Part shown: in pieces, positions 1-8,267 of the stretch
Numbering within the stretch: position 1 is the stretch's first letter
Layout: every line of letters starts with the position of its first letter
Source: JAIPJO01 sp035269015
GTDB taxonomy: Bacteria; Patescibacteriota; Patescibacteriia; Patescibacteriales; UBA12465
NCBI GenBank assembly: GCA_035269015.1
Contig: DATFJU010000011.1
Coordinates: 1-31,580 of the forward strand
Reading direction: 5' to 3'
Length of the DNA: 31,580 bases
Notes under the pieces: generated by a model
Seen by the model: the letters and a program-made list of their open reading frames with translations, nothing else
Told to the model about the DNA's origin: nothing
Database searches by the model: none
Translations under genes and position numbers: made by a program

Positions 1-40
1 ATTCTAAATCTTTAATATCTTTTCTGTTTATATTTTTCAT
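1..40 (-). CDS. 5' end of an unidentified gene, cut by window edge
   Basis: On the minus strand an ATG at 40-38 opens a frame that reads MKNINRKDIKDLE and runs off the left edge. It lies 31 bases after the stop of the pseudopilin gene and in the same direction, so it may be the next gene of the pilus cluster. Thirteen codons are too few to identify it, and it could be a chance frame. Confidence 0.35.
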   Translation of the reverse strand, partial: MKNINRKDIKDLE

Positions 41-71
41 TTAAATTTAATAAATAAATTAAACAAATAAC

Positions 72-671
72 TTAATCCAACATATCAACTAAGCCTAAAA
101 AGTTAACTTCAACTGCTCTAGTATTACCAGTTTCTGAGTTAAGCATAGTTATCTCAGCTTCAGTTATTTCCCCAGTTATATCAGGAGAATATAAAATAAT
201 TGTAGGGTATGGTGGAATATATATTACATCTAAATAACTCACATTAGTACCGTTTATAACAATACTATCTATATCTATATTTCTAGGTGTATTTATAATT
301 TCTCCCCCTGCTTCTTGGTTAGCTTCCCCATCATCAAATTGTCCATTATTATCCCTATCAGCAAAAACATAATATTTTGTTGTATCATAATTTAAATCAA
401 TATGAACACCCCAGCCCCCTTCAGGCACAGTACCATCAAACTCACTTAAACCTAAAGTTTGATTAAGGGCCTTTCTATAACTACTAGAAAGATCACTAAC
501 TGACCTGGTAAGCTCTGCTTGTTTATTGGCTGTCCTATAACTAGCCAAAAAAAGTCCAGAGATAAGAACAATAATACCAATACTAACTAGAAGTTCTATC
601 AAACTAAAAGCAGGCTTTGTTTTTAAAAACTTCTTTTTTAATAATAAATTATTTATCTTTATTTTTTTCAC
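72..671 (-). CDS. Type IV pseudopilin-like protein (prepilin N-terminal methylation domain)
   Basis: A 199-residue protein with a long basic leader (about 21 residues) followed by FSLIELLVSIGIIVLISGL at about residues 22-40. This is the class III signal with the conserved Glu at position +5 and the single membrane helix of pilins. Prepilin peptidase would cleave before the Phe; the residue before the cut is Ala rather than the usual Gly, which some minor pilins tolerate. The body holds short acidic segments (DRDNNGQFDDGE) resembling a calcium-binding loop. It is probably a minor pilin or pseudopilin of the machine encoded upstream. It follows the 474-residue secreted protein by 46 bases. The exact role is unknown. 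Confidence 0.8.
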   Translation of the reverse strand: MKKIKINNLLLKKKFLKTKPAFSLIELLVSIGIIVLISGLFLASYRTANKQAELTRSVSDLSSSYRKALNQTLGLSEFDGTVPEGGWGVHIDLNYDTTKYYVFADRDNNGQFDDGEANQEAGGEIINTPRNIDIDSIVINGTNVSYLDVIYIPPYPTIILYSPDITGEITEAEITMLNSETGNTRAVEVNFLGLVDMLD

Positions 672-717
672 TGTTTTAATTATATTATTTTAAATATATT
701 TCAGTCTCTATTCATCC

Positions 718-2142
718 TTACCATGGCTTAACTTCTTTCCAAATAGGAGTTTCATAATCAACTGATAAAGGCTCAACACCATCACAAACATATCCATCAG
801 GAGCAGTTACATTCAAAATAACTGATCCATCAGTAGACTGAGTGAAAATAATAGTGGTGGTTGAATTAGTAGCATTAGAAATATTAGATGCCACTGTAGT
901 GCTCCAAGCGAAGTCACAAGTGCTATCAGTACAAGTTTCTGGATTGCTATTAGGAAAAGCGTCGGTATAATACTCAGCTCCCCCTTCAAACTCTACCTCT
1001 TCACCAATAACTATCTCTGTTGGAGTCCAAACAAAGCTAGGCTCAGGAAAGTCATGCCTATAAGTAGTAAAGGTTAAATTAGGATTAGGGCTATTTGCAA
1101 TATTATATTCTTCATTATTAGTTAAAGTATGTCCATCTTCATTAGTATTAAACTGTATCCAATCAATAGGCTCATCTACACTATTATAAAGTTGAACCCA
1201 GAAATAATAACTAGTACCATAATCTAAAGTACAAGAATCACCATCAGGACAAATAAATTGTTGAGCCGGACTAATAACCTTACCGCTATCAAAATAAGGA
1301 GTATCATCGTCTCTAACACTATCAGTGTCAATTATTACCCTATAGGCACTTTGAGGATCACCACTGGTTTCCCAGCGAAGTATGGCTTTATTAGCAAAAC
1401 TACTACAAACCTGCTCAATACTCCAATTAGGAGCGCTAAGGGTCTCAAGCTTCAGTGGCATAACATATTTCACCTTAAAGAAACTATCTATACAATCAGG
1501 GTGTGTGCTAGTTGGAGTGCTGTCATCACAGTTTAACTTTATATTTCCCATATCACCATTTGTCATATGTCCGTGCCAATAACCATCTACATCTAGAATA
1601 ATATCTTGAAAATTAATCTTTCCATCTACAGTACCTAAGCTCTCCACAAAAGCAGTGCCTGTAATTGCTTTAGTTGAAGAATTATAGAAAGCTTTAGGCT
1701 CAAAAGGATTAGTAGTATGATTAAAGTCTATCCAACCATAATGATCACTTAAAGCTTTACCTGAAATCTCACCAGTATTATCATCAATATTTACCCCATA
1801 ATCATTTTCTGCACAACTAGGAAAAGAAAAGTGCATTGTTGGTTCAGTTGAAGCTTCGCTAGTAATAAAATTAAAAGTAAAGATATTTTGTCCACCAACA
1901 CTAGGATCACTAGCACAATTAAAACTTATCCAAGACTGACTTTCACTGCTGTGTCCAAAACCTCTAACATTATCAGCAACTGCACTGAAAACTGGGTTTT
2001 GAAAAAGTTTAGCACCAAAAAAAGCTTGCGGAGAAATATAAAAATGTGCCGCTAATATAAATACAAAGGCAAAGGCAACTATAAAAATTTTAAGTATTTT
2101 CTTTTTCATTTTACCTATCTTTTTTTTCATATAATATATCAC
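718..2142 (-). CDS. Secreted surface protein with repeated WISF/GWIDF-type segments and Ig-like C-terminus
   Basis: A 474-residue protein with a basic N-terminus and one hydrophobic segment at about residues 17-33 (signal peptide or anchor). Several in-frame Met codons occur near the start, so the true start could be at residue 5 or 12. The first half has two related blocks (SWISFNCASDP, then YGWIDFNHTTNP) with the W-I-x-F and YGVNIDDNTGEISG patterns often seen in secreted patescibacterial proteins. The second half looks like fibronectin III or PKD-type beta domains (ILRWETSGDPQSAYRV; VTAPDGYVCDG). Paired Cys residues suggest disulfides. It is followed by a pseudopilin gene and preceded after 12 bases by ybeY, so it may be co-exported or pilus-associated. 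This is inference. Confidence 0.65.
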   Translation of the reverse strand: MIYYMKKKIGKMKKKILKIFIVAFAFVFILAAHFYISPQAFFGAKLFQNPVFSAVADNVRGFGHSSESQSWISFNCASDPSVGGQNIFTFNFITSEASTEPTMHFSFPSCAENDYGVNIDDNTGEISGKALSDHYGWIDFNHTTNPFEPKAFYNSSTKAITGTAFVESLGTVDGKINFQDIILDVDGYWHGHMTNGDMGNIKLNCDDSTPTSTHPDCIDSFFKVKYVMPLKLETLSAPNWSIEQVCSSFANKAILRWETSGDPQSAYRVIIDTDSVRDDDTPYFDSGKVISPAQQFICPDGDSCTLDYGTSYYFWVQLYNSVDEPIDWIQFNTNEDGHTLTNNEEYNIANSPNPNLTFTTYRHDFPEPSFVWTPTEIVIGEEVEFEGGAEYYTDAFPNSNPETCTDSTCDFAWSTTVASNISNATNSTTTIIFTQSTDGSVILNVTAPDGYVCDGVEPLSVDYETPIWKEVKPW

Positions 2143-2154
2143 TATAATTCTTCA

Positions 2155-2574
2155 CTAATATATTTGATTATAATATTTTTCTAGAAAATCATCCCCTAAT
2201 TTAATCATTTCTTCTTTATCTTTTTCTTTCTCATCGCTGTAACCTAATAAATGTAATAATCCATGAACTAAAATAAAATCTAATTCTTTTTCATTACTAT
2301 TTTTAAAATCTTTAGCTTGCTCTTTAATCTTATCATAATTAATTAAAACTTCACCCAAATAATTACCTCCCCTCTCTTCTGTAAATGATAAAACATCTGT
2401 ATTTTTATCTTTATCCCTATAATTACGATTGATCTTTCTCATTTCTGCTTTAGAAATAAAAGCAATAGAAACAAGTTTATTATCTAAACCATGCTTATCT
2501 AAAAAACTCTGAGCTAAATTGTTTATCCTCTGCAAATCAATCTCTTCACTATTAATATTGTTAATTTCAATCAT
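2155..2574 (-). CDS. ybeY: YbeY endoribonuclease / 16S rRNA maturation factor, third metal ligand altered
   Basis: A 139-residue protein that is full length for YbeY, a single-strand endoribonuclease needed for 16S rRNA 3'-end maturation and ribosome quality control. It has the TDVLSF motif (60-65), the GEV strand (74-76) and the metal site VHGLLHLLGYSDE (103-115). In the family the zinc ligands follow H-x3-H-x5-H. Here His104 and His108 are present but the third ligand position is Asp114, preceded by Ser. Asp can bind zinc, so activity is possible, but this departs from the consensus. The start overlaps the stop of the FemAB gene by 4 bases (ATGA), so the two are translationally coupled. Confidence 0.9.
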   Translation of the reverse strand: MIEINNINSEEIDLQRINNLAQSFLDKHGLDNKLVSIAFISKAEMRKINRNYRDKDKNTDVLSFTEERGGNYLGEVLINYDKIKEQAKDFKNSNEKELDFILVHGLLHLLGYSDEKEKDKEEMIKLGDDFLEKYYNQIY

Positions 2575-3590
2575 AGAAACTTTCTCCTTATTTTCCTAAC
2601 TATAGTATATATATAATAATCTAAAGGCTTTAAAACAAGATCATAAGTGCCTTTAAAATTATATTCCCTACCACCAAAACCAGCCTTAAACCTAGTTACA
2701 CCAGGCCATTTTTTCTCATCTATACCACCAAAATCATAATATTTAAAACCTTTTTCTTTAGCCTTTAATATTGTTTGCCATTGCAGTAAATGTGGAGCCA
2801 TTAAGTTTCTTTTCTTGTTAGCTGAAGCTCCATGAAGATAAGTAACTGTGTCACCAAAAAAGGAAAACATAGCTCCAGCAATAATATCATCACCATGTTT
2901 AGCAAAGAATATCTTTAGCTTATCTCCGCCATTATGATAGAGCTTTCTATAATGATTTTCTTGATGCAAGGAAAAATTATTTCTTTCACTAGTAGTTTTA
3001 AGTAAGTTAATAAAAATGTCTATATCATTTTCATCTTTTAGGCTAACAATTTCTACACCTTTTCTTTTAGCTAAACGAATATTATACCTCGTCTTACCAT
3101 GCATATCCTCTAAGAGCTTAACTTCACTCTTATCTAAATCAAGAAGTCTTGTTTTACTAGGCTGAATATCTAATGTTTTTTTAAATTTGAATTTATTTAA
3201 ATCTGGAAAAAACTTATTACCTTCACTAATATCTTCAAAGTTAGGCTCTAATCTAAGAAATAATGTTCGTTTATTAGTAATAGTGTTTTTAAATTTTGCC
3301 AAGAAAAAGTTCAAAAGCTTAACAGCCTCCTCCCTGCTTTCTCTATACTTTTTATCTAATATTGGCCCTCTGGGCATATAATAATATTTAAAAGATCCAT
3401 AATCATACTCGACAAACAAACAACTTAAAATTATTTTCTCATCATCATCTACTACAGAGATTATATGAGCTTTTTGTCCTTGTGCTTTAAGAATATCTCT
3501 CCAATATGAAGACTGCAAGAACTGAGAAAAGTCTTGTTTATTTAAAAAAGTATTCAATTCATGATCATCTTTAATTTGTCTAATTCGCAT
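2571..3590 (-). CDS. FemAB-family aminoacyltransferase (peptidoglycan bridge formation)
   Basis: A 339-residue cytosolic protein with the two GNAT-like halves of FemAB/FemX enzymes, which transfer amino acids from aminoacyl-tRNA to lipid II. Supporting motifs are SSYWRDILKAQGQ near the N-terminus, YYMPRGPI in the first half, and in the second half GKTRYNIRLAKRKGVEI (the R-N-I-R-x-A-x-x-x-G signature), AKHGDDIIAGAMF, YLHGAS and KYYDFGGIDE. Related proteins in Patescibacteria are annotated as peptidoglycan bridge formation glycyltransferases, but the amino acid donor cannot be read from sequence. It follows the pilin terminator and overlaps ybeY by 4 bases, so femAB-ybeY appears to be a separate transcript from the pilins. 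Confidence 0.88.
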   Translation of the reverse strand: MRIRQIKDDHELNTFLNKQDFSQFLQSSYWRDILKAQGQKAHIISVVDDDEKIILSCLFVEYDYGSFKYYYMPRGPILDKKYRESREEAVKLLNFFLAKFKNTITNKRTLFLRLEPNFEDISEGNKFFPDLNKFKFKKTLDIQPSKTRLLDLDKSEVKLLEDMHGKTRYNIRLAKRKGVEIVSLKDENDIDIFINLLKTTSERNNFSLHQENHYRKLYHNGGDKLKIFFAKHGDDIIAGAMFSFFGDTVTYLHGASANKKRNLMAPHLLQWQTILKAKEKGFKYYDFGGIDEKKWPGVTRFKAGFGGREYNFKGTYDLVLKPLDYYIYTIVRKIRRKFL

Positions 3591-3667
3591 AAGACAATAA
3601 TATTAAGTTAAATATTATAATTAAACTAAATAATATAGAACACCTATATATCTTAGATTATAACACA

Positions 3668-3703
3668 AAATAAAAACCATTGGAAAAACCAATGGTTTTA
3701 TTT
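3668..3703. terminator. Intrinsic terminator after the second pilin gene
   Basis: Perfect 7-bp stem CCATTGG / CCAATGG (3677-3683 with 3689-3695) with a five-base loop, extended by A-rich and T-rich flanks. Read on the minus strand it is followed by TTTTTATTTTG, so it ends the leftward pilin transcript 50 bases after the stop. The flanks are nearly symmetrical, so it could work in both directions. Confidence 0.85.
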
Positions 3704-3753
3704 GTAATAATTTGGGATTCCTTAAATAATAACTAGGCCTAATTATTATTAAA

Positions 3754-4209
3754 TTAGTAAACTCCTCCAGGCGTAGCAGTCTGAGGACCTGCTGGAACAT
3801 TACCTGTCTCCGCTCCAAGACAATAACTTAGACTATAACTAGAACCAGTAGGACCATCCTCCTGTACATAAGTATAAGCATTGTTATTAGATCCAGTATC
3901 TCCTTCACAGGTTCCATCCGCAGGAGTTGGAGCTGTAGGCACTCCAGTCATATAAATAACTCCGGCTCCGGTAGTAGTACCTATAGAACTACCTGATTCC
4001 ACATTAGCTGGATACTCAAAGTTGTCGTTGTAATAAATCTCTAAAGCTGTCTGAATTTGTTTAATGTCAGCTACACGCTTAGCATCTCTTGATTTTTGTC
4101 TGGCGCTGTTTAAAGCTACAATTGCTAAAGTTGAAAGTAGCCCAATGATAGCAATTACAACCAACAGTTCGATTAAAGTAAAACCTTTTTTGTTTTTATT
4201 TTTATTCAT
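3754..4209 (-). CDS. Type IV pilin (GspG/PilA-like), paralog 2
   Basis: A 151-residue prepilin. A basic leader ends in KKG, then FTLIELLVVIAIIGLLSTLA forms the class III cleavage site and membrane helix, with Glu at +5 of the mature protein. The helix continues into a charged segment (SARQKSRDAKRV) and IQTALEIYYNDN, the typical patescibacterial pilin shape. Cys residues in the C-terminal region (GTCEGD and YCLGAE) probably form a disulfide. It is very similar over the first 70 residues to the gene at 4469-4915 and differs in the loops. It has its own duplicated promoter upstream and a strong terminator downstream, so it is probably a separately and highly expressed major pilin subunit. Confidence 0.93.
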   Translation of the reverse strand: MNKNKNKKGFTLIELLVVIAIIGLLSTLAIVALNSARQKSRDAKRVADIKQIQTALEIYYNDNFEYPANVESGSSIGTTTGAGVIYMTGVPTAPTPADGTCEGDTGSNNNAYTYVQEDGPTGSSYSLSYCLGAETGNVPAGPQTATPGGVY

Positions 4210-4303
4210 ATTCGCTTTTTATTCTTGTATTAAATCTTATAATAAAGAATTAATAAAGAATTATTTTTAAATCAATTTAATCAATAATTATTTTATATTT
4301 ATT

Positions 4304-4332
4304 AGTATATCATTTTTAATAAATATGTACAA
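4304..4332 (-). promoter_or_regulatory. Pilin promoter, proximal copy
   Basis: On the minus strand, a -35 of TTGTAC (4332-4327), a 17-base spacer and a -10 of TATACT (4309-4304). It lies inside a direct repeat whose other copy holds an even better promoter. Transcription would start about 85 bases upstream of the pilin start codon at 4209. Confidence 0.7.
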
Positions 4333-4345
4333 TATTACTATATAT

Positions 4346-4374
4346 ATTATATCATTTTTAATAAGTATATACAA
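4346..4374 (-). promoter_or_regulatory. Pilin promoter, distal copy
   Basis: On the minus strand, a -35 of TTGTAT (4374-4369), a 17-base spacer and a perfect -10 of TATAAT (4351-4346). It is offset by exactly 42 bases from the proximal copy. The spacer sequences differ at only one of 17 positions, so this is a duplicated promoter. Confidence 0.75.
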
Positions 4375-4468
4375 TACTTTACATTCTCCTAATTATCGTT
4401 TAATAACAGGACATTCTAATATGACAATTTATACCTCCAAGATTAACAGCTTGAACGCTAACTAAACA

Positions 4469-4915
4469 CTACATTTGTGGAGGGGGAATGTTAATATAAA
4501 TAGCTCCCGGTGTGGCAATTTGAACGCCAGCTGGTATATTACCGGTCTCTGCCCCAAGACAATAATATAATTCGTAACTATCTCCACTAGGCTCCTCTCG
4601 AATGTATCTATAAGTATTTTCTGCATCACGACAATTGCCATCTACAGGTGTTGGAGCTGTAGGCACTCTAGCCATATAAATAACATCAGTAGTAGTACCT
4701 ATAGAACCGCCTGATACCACATCAGCTGGATATTCTAAATTGTCATTATAATAGATTGCTAAAGCTGTCTGAATTTGTTTAATGTCAGTTACACGTTTAG
4801 CATCTCTTGATTTTTGTCTGGCGCTATTTAAAGCTACAATCGCTAAGGTTGAAAGCAGTCCAATAATAGCAATTACAACCAACAGCTCGATTAAAGTAAA
4901 ACCTTTTTTATTCAT
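4469..4915 (-). CDS. Type IV pilin (GspG/PilA-like), paralog 1
   Basis: A 148-residue prepilin with a very short leader (MNKKG) and the canonical FTLIELLVVIAIIGLLSTLA segment, followed by SARQKSRDAKRV and IQTALAIYYNDN. Its first 70 residues are almost the same as those of the neighbouring pilin at 3754-4209, which indicates tandem duplication. The C-terminal domain has the same Cys pair (NCRDAE and YCLGAE) but ends in a different short tail, YINIPPPQM. It starts 66 bases after pilC and so is probably transcribed with the assembly operon, unlike its paralog, which has its own promoters. Confidence 0.93.
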   Translation of the reverse strand: MNKKGFTLIELLVVIAIIGLLSTLAIVALNSARQKSRDAKRVTDIKQIQTALAIYYNDNLEYPADVVSGGSIGTTTDVIYMARVPTAPTPVDGNCRDAENTYRYIREEPSGDSYELYYCLGAETGNIPAGVQIATPGAIYINIPPPQM

Positions 4916-4981
4916 ATTGTTAACTGCAAATCTTTAGATGAATGAACTTATTCACACTTCTTTTAGAAACTAATACTGTAC

Positions 4982-6190
4982 CTAGAAAGAACTAGCTAAA
5001 TTATACATAGGCAGTATCACAGCTGCTACCATTATACCAACTCCAACTGCTAAAATAACCATAATCAAAGGTTCTAAAATAGTAGTCAAATTATCTAAAG
5101 TGCTATTTATCTCTTTATTATAAAACTCAGTAATTCTATCCAATACGTCATCGAGCTTACCAGCTTTTTCACCAATAGCCATCATTTGTGTTACCATAAC
5201 TGGCATATCAGATGATTTTTCAAACGCAGATACAATAGAGCTACCATCATTTACGGCTTTTAAAGTGTCATTAATAAGTCTTTTATATACCTGATTTTTC
5301 ACCACTCTTCCAGAGATTTCCAAACTCTTACTAATATTAACACCACCTTTTAAGAGGGTGCCTAAAGATCTAGTAAACCTAACAATATATATTAGTCTAA
5401 ATAAATTACCAAAAACTGGGAGACTAATGCGCATTTTATCTAAAATAGCTCCCCCTTTTTTAGTTTTAGCAATATATTTAAAACCAAAAACAGCACCAAC
5501 TGCCAAGATAATAACTAACCATAAATAACTTTGTAGAAAGTTAGAAACAGCAATAACTATCCTAGTAGAAACTGGCAATTCCCCACCTGACTCTGCAATT
5601 ACACTAATTAACTCAGGCAATATAAAGACCATCATAAAAATACCTACACCAATCAAGGCTGAAATAATAAAAATAGGGTAAATCATGGCATTTTTAATTT
5701 TAGAAACCATGTCATAGTTTTTCTCTACCTCGTCAGCTAAATAATTTAAAACCTCTTCTAATTTACCCGAAGTTTCACCAGAGCGAATAATATTTATATA
5801 AAACTCTGAAAAAACATCAGGTCTTTTAGCCATAGCATCAGACAGCAAATAACCACTATCAACATCATAAGCTAATTCAGAAATTAACTTCTGTAAAGAT
5901 ATATTTTTAGTTTGATCTACTAAAGTTTTAAGTGATTCTACAATAGTAACATTAGCTTCAATCATGACAGCAAACTGCCTAAAAAACATCACTAAATCTT
6001 TTTGCTTAATCTTATTAATGTAAAGAAGCAGTTTACCTTCAAAATTATCAGAAATATTTTGCATTTTTAAAACTCGCCAGTCTTTTTTAGCTAGCTTCTG
6101 TATAGCCTCTGTTTCATTAAAGGCCACTATATTATTTCTAATAATTTTGTTTTTTGAATTATCTTTAGCTTTATATTTATATACAGGCAT
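4982..6190 (-). CDS. pilC: Type IV pilus inner-membrane platform protein PilC (GspF family)
   Basis: A 402-residue polytopic protein, the usual length of PilC/GspF, the inner-membrane platform that couples the PilB motor to pilin insertion. It shows two repeated GspF domains. The first, near residues 65-190, includes FFRQFAVMIEANVTIVESL and SGETSGKLEEVL. The second, near 260-390, includes RFTRSLGTLLKGGVNISKSLE and GEKAGKLDDVLDRI. Membrane segments lie at about 165-190, 215-235 and 370-395. It starts 6 bases after the pilB stop, so the two are co-transcribed. Confidence 0.95.
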   Translation of the reverse strand: MPVYKYKAKDNSKNKIIRNNIVAFNETEAIQKLAKKDWRVLKMQNISDNFEGKLLLYINKIKQKDLVMFFRQFAVMIEANVTIVESLKTLVDQTKNISLQKLISELAYDVDSGYLLSDAMAKRPDVFSEFYINIIRSGETSGKLEEVLNYLADEVEKNYDMVSKIKNAMIYPIFIISALIGVGIFMMVFILPELISVIAESGGELPVSTRIVIAVSNFLQSYLWLVIILAVGAVFGFKYIAKTKKGGAILDKMRISLPVFGNLFRLIYIVRFTRSLGTLLKGGVNISKSLEISGRVVKNQVYKRLINDTLKAVNDGSSIVSAFEKSSDMPVMVTQMMAIGEKAGKLDDVLDRITEFYNKEINSTLDNLTTILEPLIMVILAVGVGIMVAAVILPMYNLASSF

Positions 6191-6196
6191 ATTATA

Positions 6197-7954
6197 TTAT
6201 GATTGAATTACACGAAGAACTTCGTCTAAACTGGTTATCCCTTTTAAAACCTTTAATAGTCCGTCTTGTTTTAAGTTAACAAAAATCTGATTCTCTCTGA
6301 TTTGTTCTTCAGTGATATTTTGATTACCTTTTTCAATTAATCTTTTTAAATCTTCGTTAATTTCAATGATCTCTCCAATTCCTAAACGTCCGCTATAACC
6401 AGTTTTATCACAACGAGAACAACCCTTAGGTTTATATAATTGCATATTTTTGATATCCTCTTTAGTTTTACCTTCCATTTCTTCATTCCATATTTTATCA
6501 GGCACAGTATCTAAAGTTTCATGGAAATCCTTTAGTGCCTCTTCACTCATTTCCATCTTTTCTTTACAATGAGTACAAAGTTTTCTAACTAACCTCTGGG
6601 CTAAAGCTACCTTTAAAGTTGAGGCTAAAAGAAAAGGTTCTACTCCCATATCAAGTAAACGTAAAATAGTACCAATAGCATTGTTAGTGTGCAAAGTGGA
6701 AAGCACAAAGTGACCAGTTAAACCAGCATGAACTGAAAGTTCAGCTGTTTCTTTATCACGAATCTCACCCACCATGATAATGTCAGGATCTTGACGCAAG
6801 AAAGAACGCAAACCAGTACCAAAAGTATAACCAATTTTAGGTCTAATTTGTGATTGATTAATACCTTCCATTTGGTACTCAACCGGATCCTCTAAAGTTG
6901 AAATATTAACACCCTCTTTATTCATAAGGTTTAAAATTGCATACAAAGTAGTGGTTTTACCAGAACCAGTAGGACCAGTTGATAATAATACTCCACTAGT
7001 TTTTTTTATGTTTCTAGTAATAACCCTAATGGTTTGTTTATTAAAACCAAGCTCTTTTAATTTAACTTTAGTAGAAGCATTATCTAAAATACGCATTACC
7101 ACTTTCTCATGTTTACCCACTGGTAAAGTAGAAACACGAAAATCAATTCTTCTACCGTCAATAATTAAACGAATACGACCATCCTGAGGAACACGCGTCT
7201 CATCTAACTTTAATCTAGCCAAAACCTTAATACGAGCTACGACAGCATTATGAATATGTTTAGGTAAAACTAATGAAGTATGTAAAATTCCATCCACTCT
7301 ATAACGAACTCTACTTTCTTTTTCAATAGGTTCAATATGAATATCTGAAGCTCTTCCATCTACAGCATGACGAATAATTACTGATACAATTTTAGCTACT
7401 GGAGCACTATTAATATCTGAACTATCAACTAAATTTTCTTTATCATCTTCTATCTCTAGCATGTCATCACCTTCACTTTGCGCCTTAGTTTTTAAAGCAC
7501 TAGAAATCTCTTCTTCAATTTTCTGATATTGTTTAATAGCCTTATTAAAACTAGATTTAGATATAAGGTAGTAATAAGTTTTTAGTCCTGATTCTTTAGC
7601 TAAAAAGTTAACAGCTTCCATCGCCTTTAAGTTAGAATCAACCATCCCTATGTGAACCTCACTGCTAGTCTTTAAAAAAGAAACAATTGAATATGTTTTA
7701 GCTATGTCTTGACTAATAAAATTAAGACTATCTTCAGTAATCTGCATCTTAAGTAAATTTTTATATTCTAAACCACGTATCTGCGCCTTATATCTAGTGA
7801 GATCTTCTTCATTTACAATTTTATCTTTAAGTAATTTTTTATCCAAATTAAAATCTTCTTTCTTTATATCCTTAGAAAGTTTAAGAAATTTATCTTGTCT
7901 TATAATATCTTCTGCCAGCAGAAGATCTAATAATTCTTTTTGTTTATTTGACAT
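6197..7954 (-). CDS. pilB: Type IV pilus extension ATPase PilB (GspE family)
   Basis: A 585-residue hexameric motor ATPase that powers pilus assembly. The N-terminal half is the GspE N-domain, followed by SDIHIEP and the RVDG segment, the Walker A motif GPTGSGKTTTLY at about 327-338, an Asp box (LEDPVEY), Walker B DPDIIMVGEIRD at about 388-399 and a His box (TGHFVLSTLHTN). Four cysteines in two pairs (CTHC near 460 and CSRC near 512) form the zinc-binding insertion seen in PilB rather than PilT. The start overlaps the preceding small membrane protein gene by 11 bases. No separate PilT-type retraction ATPase lies in the window. Confidence 0.96.
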   Translation of the reverse strand: MSNKQKELLDLLLAEDIIRQDKFLKLSKDIKKEDFNLDKKLLKDKIVNEEDLTRYKAQIRGLEYKNLLKMQITEDSLNFISQDIAKTYSIVSFLKTSSEVHIGMVDSNLKAMEAVNFLAKESGLKTYYYLISKSSFNKAIKQYQKIEEEISSALKTKAQSEGDDMLEIEDDKENLVDSSDINSAPVAKIVSVIIRHAVDGRASDIHIEPIEKESRVRYRVDGILHTSLVLPKHIHNAVVARIKVLARLKLDETRVPQDGRIRLIIDGRRIDFRVSTLPVGKHEKVVMRILDNASTKVKLKELGFNKQTIRVITRNIKKTSGVLLSTGPTGSGKTTTLYAILNLMNKEGVNISTLEDPVEYQMEGINQSQIRPKIGYTFGTGLRSFLRQDPDIIMVGEIRDKETAELSVHAGLTGHFVLSTLHTNNAIGTILRLLDMGVEPFLLASTLKVALAQRLVRKLCTHCKEKMEMSEEALKDFHETLDTVPDKIWNEEMEGKTKEDIKNMQLYKPKGCSRCDKTGYSGRLGIGEIIEINEDLKRLIEKGNQNITEEQIRENQIFVNLKQDGLLKVLKGITSLDEVLRVIQS

Positions 7955-8264
7955 TATCAGCTTTTAAAAATAATGATTTATTAGAAAAAACAGTACTCGT
8001 AGCTGTTTTCTCATCTAAAAATGTTTCTGGTACTTGATTTTTAAGTATTCTAAATCTAGTTTTAGTTATACTTTCGGTATTTAATACTTTATTTTCATCT
8101 ACATTAGAAACCTGTGGTAAAGTAGTATCTTCTAAAACAGTACCACTTCTCTCTAAGGATGTCTGGATATAATCAACTATTTCATTTTTATATAAATATA
8201 AAACTATACCTAAAATCAGAATAAAGAGTATAAACAATATTAACATTTTTTTGTAATTACTCAT
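7944..8264 (-). CDS. Small single-pass membrane protein of the pilus operon
   Basis: A 106-residue protein with one membrane helix at about residues 7-25 (LILFILFILILGIVLYLY) and a polar tail of 80 residues with no recognisable motif. It sits between the PilO-like gene (3-base gap) and pilB (11-base overlap), the place where many operons carry PilP. It lacks a lipobox and the PilP beta domain is not evident, so a PilP role is only a positional guess. The tail is predicted outside the cytoplasm because the N-terminus is basic. Confidence 0.8.
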   Translation of the reverse strand: MSNYKKMLILFILFILILGIVLYLYKNEIVDYIQTSLERSGTVLEDTTLPQVSNVDENKVLNTESITKTRFRILKNQVPETFLDEKTATSTVFSNKSLFLKADNVK

Positions 8265-8267
8265 AAC

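Larger units (their letters stand above)
4304..4377. repeat. Two-copy direct repeat (period 42) carrying the duplicated promoter
   Basis: Two copies of about 32 bases (4304-4335 and 4346-4377) agree at most positions and share the core ATCATTTTTAATAA. They lie in the 259-base gap between the two pilin genes. The repeat unit matches the promoter boundaries, which explains its conservation. I see no other feature in this gap. Confidence 0.8.

Noticed and set aside
3621..3818. Leftward frame of 65 codons downstream of the pilin
   Set aside because: It overlaps the end of the pilin gene in another frame and contains the terminator hairpin; no family resemblance.
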